Source of the DNA: Paludibacteraceae bacterium
Lineage (GTDB): Bacteria; Bacteroidota; Bacteroidia; Bacteroidales; Paludibacteraceae
Direction: 5' to 3'
NCBI GenBank assembly: GCA_016283095.1
Contig: JAEEMG010000103.1
Location: 1-58,824, forward strand
DNA: 58,824 nt
Shown here: piece by piece, positions 51,897 to 58,824 of the stretch
Layout of the letters: each line of letters begins with the position of its first letter
Numbering within the stretch: the stretch's first letter is position 1
Position numbers and translations under genes: made by a program
Notes under the pieces: model-generated
Database searches by the model: none
Told to the model about the DNA's origin: nothing
Seen by the model: the letters and a program-made list of their open reading frames with translations, nothing else

Positions 51897-54353
51897 ATGG
51901 AATTAAAAAAACTACTTCTTTCAAGTTCGGTATTACTTGCAGGCATATCACAAGCCACAACAATGCCAATGTCCATAAGTGGAGGATCAGCGGCCGCTGT
52001 CGCACTCTGCAAGGACAACAAAGTATATGCATGGGGAGAAAATGCAAACAAATTAGACTCGACAAGCACCAATGTCCTTGGTCTTGACACAACTATCGCA
52101 GGATATGTCTATAAAAGTTATTACACGACACCAATGCTAGTAGACACCAAAGATATAAAATTCACGCAAGTCGATGCAGGTTCCGGAGCAACATTCTTAG
52201 GTATCTCTGACAAAGGTGTTCTTTACTTTTGGGGATGGGGCAACTATAATAATGCCAAGTATAATGCATTGGCTCCCGTAGAGTGTCAAGCTAAAGGATA
52301 CAACGAAGACGGTACCCCTGGCGGAAAATATTTAGGGAATGTAAAAAAAGTTGCAGGTGCCACAAACGGATTCATTGCTCTTCAAAACGATGGCAATGTT
52401 GTCATGTCGGAAGATTTCATCCATATAGATACCGCCATAATAGGGCAAGGCGACCTACGAAAAAAGGTTATCGACATTTGTGCAGGAGACAATTCCTTTT
52501 TTGTCTTGACTGCCGACGGAATATTATATAGCGCAGGCAGTTGGGATGGACATGGTTCAAATGCGAGTGAAAAATACACTAATGAGCTAAAACCAGTCTT
52601 GTTGGAAAAGACAAAGGAGCCATTAAAAAATGTCGTAGCCATAGGTTCTGGAGACTGTTCTTCTTTCGCTGTAACAAAAGATGGTAAAGCATACGGATGG
52701 GGAAACGGAGGTTGGAACGGTTGTACTGGCACTGGAATCCAAGCAAATAATAGCTATGCTAATCCAATTATAGCTGGAGACTATGCAAAAATCAGCGGAC
52801 TCGACTACCTTAGCAATGTAAAGCAAATCGATGGAGGTAGAGGATATGGAGCCGCTGTAACATTCGACGGATACCTTCTTTACTGGGGAAGCAACGAGGG
52901 AAATGGCGGAGTAGCAGGAGCAGACACATTAAGCAAAAGTCTCAACAAGCCAATTTTCCTCACATACAAAGACGGATCCATAGTTAATGATGCCGTAGCT
53001 ATTGCATGCGGAGACAATTTCGGTTACGTCGTCAATAACAAAAACCAATATTTCGCATTCGGACTTAACGATCTTGGACAATGCGGAGTGGGATCTGAAG
53101 ATTCCATCATACGCTACCTTCACCCAATGTCTTTCGATTGCGAATTGCCAACACTTTGCCCTACTGTTCACTTGTCGGAAGACACAGTTACAACATGTGG
53201 TGATGGAAGATCTGCAATCTCTGCACTTACTTCTTCTGTGCTTGACAACAAAGATTTTTCACTAAATTGGTATTTCAACGGTGACAAGTTGACAGACACA
53301 ACTATCATTTGCAATGTCGACAAAGAGGGTGAATACAAAGTTGTAATGACTCCTTATGATAGTATATGCCCTTCTATATCAGATTACGTTTATGTAAAAC
53401 AGAACAAATTCACATTTGAGAATATAGACAACGACATATTGTTGACAGACACAACAAACATGAAAGATATTGATTTCTCATTTAGAATTTCATCTGAAGA
53501 AGAGACAAACATCATCTTATATGGCGACGAGAATTGCACAAATCCAATAGATACAACAGTCATCAATATTGGAGATAACATAATCTCCATCCCTGGCTCA
53601 TTAGTATCTATCGAAGAAAGCAAAGCAAATGTATGGGCAAAAGAAACAAAACAAACAACATTACTTCCACAGGAAGATTTCACTAACACAAAAAAGGAAA
53701 TATTCCAAAGTTTTGGAATGATAATCACAACTGCTAATACTGCGACGCTTAGTTCATTCAAGGTTAAATTCAAGAGTTTTTCAGGCGAAACATCAATCAG
53801 CGTCACTCCTGCTCTATATCGTGCAAAATTTGATAATGCGACTCATATTGCAGATATGGAACTTATCTCAAAAGGAAAAGCACAGGCATTTGAAGTAGAC
53901 GACACTGGCACGGAATGCACAATGGAATGCGGATTTGAAATTCCAGACAATGGGTTCTACGTCATAGGCATGGACGTAAATGGCAATGTAGAAACATTCA
54001 CACAGAGTTGTTCTGAGCAAGATCTTAACAGTCCACTATTTAAAAAATCTATTGTAGATATAAACAATATAGGAGTAGAATGGGTCGGATGCACAGCCAA
54101 TTCATATAAAACAACCTATGCAAAAGACAGTAATTGCTACTATGATTTGATATTTACAAACATTGAGACATCCAAGTGTGCTGTCAAACTGACAACAAAC
54201 ATAGAAACAGAAAACACACCTTGCAGAACAATCTCAAGTGAGAATGGAACTGTTGATGGAGACAAGTTTGATATCTTTGGACGTAAGATTGTAAACGTAC
54301 AGCCAAAGACCATCTATATCCAAGACGGAAAGAAATACATCTTAAGCAAATAA
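51897..54353 (+). CDS. Secreted RCC1-repeat protein
   Basis: 818 residues from ATG 51897 (MELKKLLLSSSVLLAGIS, signal peptide). Residues about 25-410 carry around seven RCC1-type repeats, each with xxGxxxxxxLxxDGxxYxWGxN (for example KVYAWGEN, GVLYFWGWG, GKAYGWGNGG), expected to form a beta-propeller for binding. The following part has Ig-like strands with Cys pairs (LCPTVHLSEDTVTTCGDG), and the C-terminus (FDIFGRKIVNV ... TIYIQDGKKYILSK) is a variant T9SS-like tail. No catalytic motif seen. Role unknown, probably surface binding. Confidence 0.86.
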   Translation: MELKKLLLSSSVLLAGISQATTMPMSISGGSAAAVALCKDNKVYAWGENANKLDSTSTNVLGLDTTIAGYVYKSYYTTPMLVDTKDIKFTQVDAGSGATFLGISDKGVLYFWGWGNYNNAKYNALAPVECQAKGYNEDGTPGGKYLGNVKKVAGATNGFIALQNDGNVVMSEDFIHIDTAIIGQGDLRKKVIDICAGDNSFFVLTADGILYSAGSWDGHGSNASEKYTNELKPVLLEKTKEPLKNVVAIGSGDCSSFAVTKDGKAYGWGNGGWNGCTGTGIQANNSYANPIIAGDYAKISGLDYLSNVKQIDGGRGYGAAVTFDGYLLYWGSNEGNGGVAGADTLSKSLNKPIFLTYKDGSIVNDAVAIACGDNFGYVVNNKNQYFAFGLNDLGQCGVGSEDSIIRYLHPMSFDCELPTLCPTVHLSEDTVTTCGDGRSAISALTSSVLDNKDFSLNWYFNGDKLTDTTIICNVDKEGEYKVVMTPYDSICPSISDYVYVKQNKFTFENIDNDILLTDTTNMKDIDFSFRISSEEETNIILYGDENCTNPIDTTVINIGDNIISIPGSLVSIEESKANVWAKETKQTTLLPQEDFTNTKKEIFQSFGMIITTANTATLSSFKVKFKSFSGETSISVTPALYRAKFDNATHIADMELISKGKAQAFEVDDTGTECTMECGFEIPDNGFYVIGMDVNGNVETFTQSCSEQDLNSPLFKKSIVDINNIGVEWVGCTANSYKTTYAKDSNCYYDLIFTNIETSKCAVKLTTNIETENTPCRTISSENGTVDGDKFDIFGRKIVNVQPKTIYIQDGKKYILSK

Positions 54354-54401
54354 GTCGATTTCTTTTTCCCAAAAAGAAATTCTACCCTTAAGGACACACA
54401 T

Positions 54402-54436
54402 GGCTATTTGTAACATTTCAGCTGTTACAAATAGCC
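54402..54436 (+). terminator. Terminator of the RCC1-repeat gene
   Basis: Perfect 14-bp stem GGCTATTTGTAACA / TGTTACAAATAGCC followed by ATTTTTTATTTT. The rest of the gap to 54640 holds the promoter region of the next gene. Confidence 0.94.
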
Positions 54437-54590
54437 ATTTTTTATTTTCCCCTATCCCAAAAGCAAAAAACAGATAAAAAATTTGTATCACAAATACATT
54501 AGTCGATATAAAAAAAAGTCTATCCGTCTAAAAAAGAAAAAATGTTAAGCATTGCTCTTTTTTTTATACATCGAAGGAAAAATGATTCTC

Positions 54591-54598
54591 TATCTTTG
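54591..54598 (+). promoter_or_regulatory. -7 box of the esterase-CE6 gene
   Basis: TATCTTTG, 41 nt before ATG 54640. The region from about 54480 is repeated before the second esterase gene. Confidence 0.6.
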
Positions 54599-54639
54599 CC
54601 ATATCTAACACAACAATCTAATACTAATATTTTTTTGTC

Positions 54640-55579
54640 ATGAAAAAAATCATTACTTCATTTTTGGCAGTTCTTGCCAGTTGCACAATGACCTTCGGAC
54701 AATTTGGAGGCATCGACTTTGGTGGAGGTGGAGGTGCTGGTTCTGGTACCCTATCAAGTTACACAAGTAAAACAGACATCGACTATGTAGGCGATAATCA
54801 CGTCGGTCATAAACTGGATATCTACTATCCTAACGATGGTAAGGCTACCCACAACGTCATCATCCATATCTATGGTAGTGCATGGGGAAGCAACAACAGC
54901 AAGGGTTCGGCAGACCACGGAACCGTAGGTAAAGCTGCGTTGGAGGCAGGATATATCTTCGTCACTCCAAACCATAGAACTTATGGTGACGCTTTGTGGC
55001 CAGCTCAGATCAACGATATCAAGGCTGTAGTCCGCTATCTTCGTGGAAACAAGGAGGAGCTTAAGATCGATGACTCTTTCATCGGCATCTCTGGATTCTC
55101 CTCAGGTGGACACTTGGCTTCTATGATGGGTGTGACAAACGGAGAGAAAGTGGTGAAAGTAGGAAGCGAGTCGGTCGACATCGAGGGTAAACTTGGAAAG
55201 TTCACAAGCGAGAGCAGTAGAGTCGACGCTGTCTGCGACTGGTCTGGTCCGGTGGACTGTAGAGACAAAGGCTGTGGCAATCCTATACCTATGTCGCCAG
55301 AGAACGACATGGTCGGTGGATGCACTCCTCAGCAGTGTCCTGACAAGCATGCGACTCTTGGTACTAACACATACGTCGACTCAAAAGACGTGCCTCACAT
55401 GATATGCCACGGTACTACAGATAATATCGTGCCAAGCTGTGAGGGTGAGAAGTATGCCAACAAACTTAAGGCAGCTGGCGTTTACGTTGAGTGGTACAAC
55501 CCTGGTCACGGACATCAGGTAAACGGCGACTACACTGACGAGATGATCAAATTCTTCAACAAGATTCGTTCGGAGAAAG
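54640..55579 (+). repeat. Tandem duplication, copy 1 (esterase module)
   Basis: About 940 nt nearly identical at DNA level to 57590-58532 (943 nt, one extra codon). The match stops at the linker after the esterase domain. It is preceded by a weaker match of about 160 nt in the promoter region. Confidence 0.9.
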
Positions 55580-57165
55580 GCGAGCCAGGCAGCGGTGACA
55601 ACCCAGGTAGCGGTGACAACCCAGGCAACGGTGACGAGCCAGGCAGCAACGTCGATGCAAAAGAAGCTCTTCAAGTATACATCGCCATTGGCCAGTCGAA
55701 CATGTGGGGAAACGCACAGGTTCAGAGCGGAGACAAAGCCACTAACGACCGTCTAAAGATGATGAGTACCGCCAACAGCCGTGGCAATGTAGGGTCTTGG
55801 ATTCCTGCCGTGCCTCCAATGTGTGCGCCTGGAGCAGGTTATTCATTAGCAGACAATTTCATCCGCACAATGGCTGACGGCGTGCCTGAATGCATTTCTA
55901 TCGGTATAATCCCTGTGGCTATCGCAGGAGCTAGTTTCAAGGCATTCGATCCAAACCAGTGCAAAAGCTATTTCAGCAGTTCAGAAAGCTGGCTTCAGAA
56001 TATGGCAAAAGAGTATGACAATGATCCATACAACAGAATCGTGAAATGTGCTAAGATTGCCCAGGAGACGGGAGTGATCAAGGGTATCATCGTTCATCAG
56101 GGAGAATCAGACTCAGGTCAGCAGTCTTGGTTGACAATGGTTCAAACTTTCTACGACAACATCTGCAAAGAGCTTGGCCTTGACCCTAAAAAGACACCTA
56201 TACTTGTAGGTCAGATGCTTGAAGGCGGAGCATGTGCCGGACACAACAGCGTCATCGCACAACTTCCTAACAAGATTTCCAACTGTGCTGTGATCAGCAC
56301 AAGCAATATTCCAGGAGAGAGCGACCGTCTACACTTCACTCATGATGGTTATAAGGAACTTGGAAAGCGTTACGCAGAGAAGATGCTTACAATGATTGAT
56401 TTCGACGGCAAGTGTCCAGACGGCAGTCAGATCGAGCCTAAGGTTTCTACTCCATACAAGGGAGTCGCAGTCAAACTACCAGGCACTATTGAGGCAGAAA
56501 ACTATGATGAAGGTGGCAGCAACGTCGCTTGGTATGACCTTTCTTCAGGCAATAGTTGCGACGACTATTCAAATGAATATCGTTCAGACGACGTGGATAT
56601 CAAGAAAGACGGCAATGCATACATCGTAGGTAGCTGCCAGAGCGGTGAGTGGATGAAATACACTGTCGATGTTCAGGTAGATGGTGAATACGAGTTGACG
56701 GTACGTGTTGGAGAAGGTGGTTCAAGTGGCAAATTCTCGCTTTCTATGGACGACAACTCTATCGACTATACAGTCAACGTAGAGAAGACAGGAAGCTGGG
56801 GCTCATATGCAGAGCAGGTGCAGAGCAAGAAATTCAATCTGAAGAAAGGCACACACGTGTTGAAACTTACTATCGATTCTGATTGGGTAGACATCGACTG
56901 GTTGAAATTCACAACAGAGAATGCCGACGTCGAGACTATCGTAAAGAAGGATTTTGCGATTGTGCCAAACCCAGCGTCTACAGCAATCTATATCTACAGC
57001 GAAGGCGAGATAGAGGATGTTGCCATCTTCAACACTATTGGAGACAAGGTCGCAAAATCTGATGATTCAAAAGTCGACGTATCGGCTCTTCCTACAGGCA
57101 TCTACGTTGTAAAAGCCACTATTGATGGAGAGTCTGCAATCAAGAAATTGGTTGTAACGAAATAA
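54640..57165 (+). CDS. Secreted two-esterase enzyme: alpha/beta-hydrolase, CE6-like, CBM6, T9SS tail
   Basis: 841 residues. Signal peptide about 1-20. Residues about 45-312 are an alpha/beta-hydrolase esterase: HIYGSAW oxyanion region, nucleophile Ser154 in GFSSGG, Asp261 in HGTTDN, His290 or His292 in NPGHGH. It resembles feruloyl/acetyl esterases. A (PGSGDN)-type linker (about 313-340) leads to an SGNH/SASA acetylesterase of CE6 type (about 343-590; GQSNM with Ser353, HQGE at 486-489, SDRLH with Asp562 and His565). CBM6 (about 612-757; IEAENYD, YRSDDVDI, GEWMKYTVDV, VDIDWLKF) and a T9SS tail (about 770-841, AIKKLVVTK) follow. Likely target: acetyl and other esters on xylan. Its first domain is duplicated in the next gene. 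Confidence 0.94.
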   Translation: MKKIITSFLAVLASCTMTFGQFGGIDFGGGGGAGSGTLSSYTSKTDIDYVGDNHVGHKLDIYYPNDGKATHNVIIHIYGSAWGSNNSKGSADHGTVGKAALEAGYIFVTPNHRTYGDALWPAQINDIKAVVRYLRGNKEELKIDDSFIGISGFSSGGHLASMMGVTNGEKVVKVGSESVDIEGKLGKFTSESSRVDAVCDWSGPVDCRDKGCGNPIPMSPENDMVGGCTPQQCPDKHATLGTNTYVDSKDVPHMICHGTTDNIVPSCEGEKYANKLKAAGVYVEWYNPGHGHQVNGDYTDEMIKFFNKIRSEKGEPGSGDNPGSGDNPGNGDEPGSNVDAKEALQVYIAIGQSNMWGNAQVQSGDKATNDRLKMMSTANSRGNVGSWIPAVPPMCAPGAGYSLADNFIRTMADGVPECISIGIIPVAIAGASFKAFDPNQCKSYFSSSESWLQNMAKEYDNDPYNRIVKCAKIAQETGVIKGIIVHQGESDSGQQSWLTMVQTFYDNICKELGLDPKKTPILVGQMLEGGACAGHNSVIAQLPNKISNCAVISTSNIPGESDRLHFTHDGYKELGKRYAEKMLTMIDFDGKCPDGSQIEPKVSTPYKGVAVKLPGTIEAENYDEGGSNVAWYDLSSGNSCDDYSNEYRSDDVDIKKDGNAYIVGSCQSGEWMKYTVDVQVDGEYELTVRVGEGGSSGKFSLSMDDNSIDYTVNVEKTGSWGSYAEQVQSKKFNLKKGTHVLKLTIDSDWVDIDWLKFTTENADVETIVKKDFAIVPNPASTAIYIYSEGEIEDVAIFNTIGDKVAKSDDSKVDVSALPTGIYVVKATIDGESAIKKLVVTK

Positions 57166-57189
57166 ATGATAAATCTTACTATTTTAGGA

Positions 57190-57220
57190 AAAGAGTCGAA
57201 GGCAATGCTTTCGGCTCTTT
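57190..57220 (+). terminator. Terminator of the esterase-CE6 gene
   Basis: Stem AAAGAGTCGAAGGC / GCTTTCGGCTCTTT with two wobble pairs and a 3-nt loop, followed by a T run. The remaining gap to 57590 contains the duplicated promoter region and otherwise nothing recognised. Confidence 0.85.
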
Positions 57221-57522
57221 TTTCTTATCCACTTTACGGCAAAGCGTAATAAAAGGACATTTCCAAAGAAACGACAATTTACCTTTTTGTCCTAAAGCTT
57301 CACTTTTTCCCTCAAAATGCATAGAGAAAGTAATGGTCATCAGTGGTTTAAAGATGAAAAAAAGGCCATTTCACTCATTTTTTCACATAATACAAACCAA
57401 GCAAAAACATTTTTTGTATTTCAAATACAAAGGTCGATAGACAAAAAAAGTCAATCCGTCTAAAAAGAAAAAAATCGTTAAGTGTTGCCCGTTTTTTCAT
57501 ACATCAAAGATTTTATGTTCTC

Positions 57523-57530
57523 TATCTTTG
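57523..57530 (+). promoter_or_regulatory. -7 box of the esterase-GH11 gene
   Basis: TATCTTTG in the same context (TTCTCTATCTTTGC) as the promoter of the first esterase gene, 59 nt before ATG 57590. Confidence 0.6.
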
Positions 57531-57589
57531 CTATCGTTCAACGAGGAACATCTAACACAAGAACAAATCTAATACTAATTGATATTGTC

Positions 57590-58532
57590 ATGAAAAAACA
57601 CATTATTACTTCGTCACTGGCAGTTCTTGCCAGTTGCACAATGACCTTCGCACAATTCGGAGGTTTTGATTTCGGAGGAGGTGGAGGTGCTGGTTCTGGC
57701 TCTCTATCAAGTTACACAAACAAGCAAAACATTGACTATGTAGGCGACAACCATGTCGGACATAAACTGGATATCTACTATCCTAACGACGGCAAGGCTA
57801 CTCACAACGTCATTATCCATATCTATGGTAGTGCGTGGGGAAGCAACGACAGCAAAGGATCTGCAGACCACGGTACTGTCGGTAAGGCTGCGTTGGAGGC
57901 AGGATATATCTTCGTCACTCCTAACCACAGAACATACAACGATGCTTTGTGGCCAGCTCAGATTAACGATATCAAGGCTGTAGTCCGCTATCTTCGTGGA
58001 AACAAGGAGGAGCTTAAGATCGACGACTCTTTCATCGGCATCTCTGGATTCTCTTCAGGTGGACACTTGGCTTCTATGATGGGTGTCACTAACGGAGAGA
58101 CAGTGGTGAAAGTCGGCAGTGAGTCGGTTGACATCGAGGGCAAACTTGGTAAGTTCACAAGCGAAAGCAGTAGAGTCGACGCTGTATGCGACTGGTCTGG
58201 TCCGGTAGACTGTAGAGACAAATCGTGCGGTAATCCTATTAACATGTCTCCAGAGAATGACATGGTCGGCGGATGCACTCCTCAGCAGTGTCCTGACAAG
58301 CATGCGACTCTCGGCACTAACACATACGTCGACTCAAAAGACGTGCCTCACATGATATGCCACGGTACTACAGACAATATCGTGCCAAGCTGTGAGGGTG
58401 AGAAGTATGCCAACAAACTTAAGGCAGCTGGCGTTTACGTTGAGTGGTACAACCCAGGTCACGGACATCAGGTAAACGGCGACTACACTGACGAGATGAT
58501 CAAGTTCTTCAACAAGATTCGTTCGGAGAAAG
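57590..58532 (+). repeat. Tandem duplication, copy 2 (esterase module)
   Basis: Second copy of the esterase-coding segment, matching 54640-55579 almost throughout. After it the two genes have unrelated sequence. Confidence 0.9.
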
Positions 58533-58824
58533 CTGATCAAGGCGGTGGCCAACAAGGTGGTGATCAGCAAGGTGGAGGCCAGCAAGGTGGAGGATCAGCA
58601 TCTGATTGCGTTGACCCTTGCTCTTACAAGACTAAATATTCAGGCGGAACAAATATCACTGGCAATGGTGTGAAGGATATCGGCAACGGCTACAACTATG
58701 AGTTGTGGCGCGACGGAAGTTCTGGCAGCATGACAGTGTTCGGAGGAAAAGCAGACTGTGCATTCAAAGCTAGCTGGAACAACTCAGGTGACTTTTTGGC
58801 ACGTGTAGGCTACTATGATGGAGG
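57590..58824 (+). CDS. Secreted esterase-GH11 xylanase fusion; 3' end outside window
   Basis: 411 codons visible from ATG 57590-57592. Signal peptide about 1-21. The esterase domain is nearly identical to that of the upstream gene, including GFSSGG, HGTTDN and NPGHGH. A Gly/Gln linker (GGGQQGGDQQGGGQQGGG) replaces the PGSGDN linker, and then comes the start of a GH11 xylanase: NGYNYELWRDGSSGSMTV, then ASWNNSGDFLARVGYYDG. These are the first beta-strands of the GH11 jelly roll; the two catalytic Glu lie beyond the right edge. Predicted to debranch and cut xylan with one protein. Any CBM or sorting tail would also lie outside. GH11 is uncommon in Bacteroidetes, so transfer from another rumen-type organism is possible. 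Confidence 0.9.
   Translation, partial: MKKHIITSSLAVLASCTMTFAQFGGFDFGGGGGAGSGSLSSYTNKQNIDYVGDNHVGHKLDIYYPNDGKATHNVIIHIYGSAWGSNDSKGSADHGTVGKAALEAGYIFVTPNHRTYNDALWPAQINDIKAVVRYLRGNKEELKIDDSFIGISGFSSGGHLASMMGVTNGETVVKVGSESVDIEGKLGKFTSESSRVDAVCDWSGPVDCRDKSCGNPINMSPENDMVGGCTPQQCPDKHATLGTNTYVDSKDVPHMICHGTTDNIVPSCEGEKYANKLKAAGVYVEWYNPGHGHQVNGDYTDEMIKFFNKIRSEKADQGGGQQGGDQQGGGQQGGGSASDCVDPCSYKTKYSGGTNITGNGVKDIGNGYNYELWRDGSSGSMTVFGGKADCAFKASWNNSGDFLARVGYYDG

Noticed and set aside
1-58824. tRNA, rRNA, insertion sequences, attachment sites or phage genes
   Set aside because: No cloverleaf arms, rRNA segments, transposase or integrase motifs were recognised by eye. A tRNAscan or Infernal run would be decisive.

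Overview
The window reads as chromosomal DNA of a plant-fibre-degrading member of the Bacteroidales. Four things point there. Promoters repeatedly show the Bacteroidetes -7 box TAnnTTTG, several with TTG or TTTG 19-21 bp upstream. Several secreted enzymes end in type IX secretion (T9SS) sorting tails. FISUMP-type domains and a tyrosine-tailed BY-kinase are present. The lipid genes match the glycine-lipid (gls) pair. No rRNA, tRNA, CRISPR array, transposase or SusC/SusD pair was seen. Both window ends cut genes.

Layout. 1-4178: two tandem GH5 glucanase-type paralogues with CBM6-like regions; the first runs off the left edge and has Val where the catalytic nucleophile Glu should be. 4998-9257: lipoprotein plus OmpA-family outer-membrane protein operon. 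9453-11919: operon of two more GH5 enzymes, one a lipoprotein and one without a signal peptide. 12274-14857: an outer-membrane-like protein and a membrane J-domain protein. 15003-17894: a secreted CE6-CBM6-CE15 esterase. 18199-22157: a translationally coupled pair, a small secreted protein with a sorting tail and a large FISUMP/Ig-repeat protein.

22372-30993: GTP-type PEP carboxykinase; psd-pssA; an export/kinase/phosphatase set for exopolysaccharide (Wza-, Wzc- and CpsB-like); and cdsA. The phospholipid and polysaccharide genes are interleaved. 31140-38637: EamA transporter, AGCS symporter, DUF1846 protein, a small acidic protein, panB, mtgA and a flippase. 38677-40411: glsA/glsB-like acyltransferases. 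40544-44607: menaquinone methyltransferase, DUF1015 protein, class II aldolase and a PAP2 phosphatase. 44756-50207: DUF456 protein, sufBCD and an SpmA/SpmB-like fusion. 50310-54353: FadL-like porin and a secreted RCC1-repeat protein. 54640-58824: two tandem secreted esterases made by duplication, one fused to CE6-CBM6 and the other to a GH11 xylanase cut by the right edge.

Working together, GH5, GH11, CE6, CE15 and the alpha/beta-hydrolase esterases would open acetylated, glucuronoyl-esterified xylan and associated beta-glucans outside the cell, mostly on T9SS-anchored or lipid-anchored proteins. The remaining genes are mainly envelope biogenesis and core metabolism. The least explained items are three short intergenic transcription units (near 4518, 12234 and 13809) with near-ideal promoters and terminators but no convincing gene, and a 3.1-kb two-gene segment bounded by inverted copies of a 25-nt repeat.
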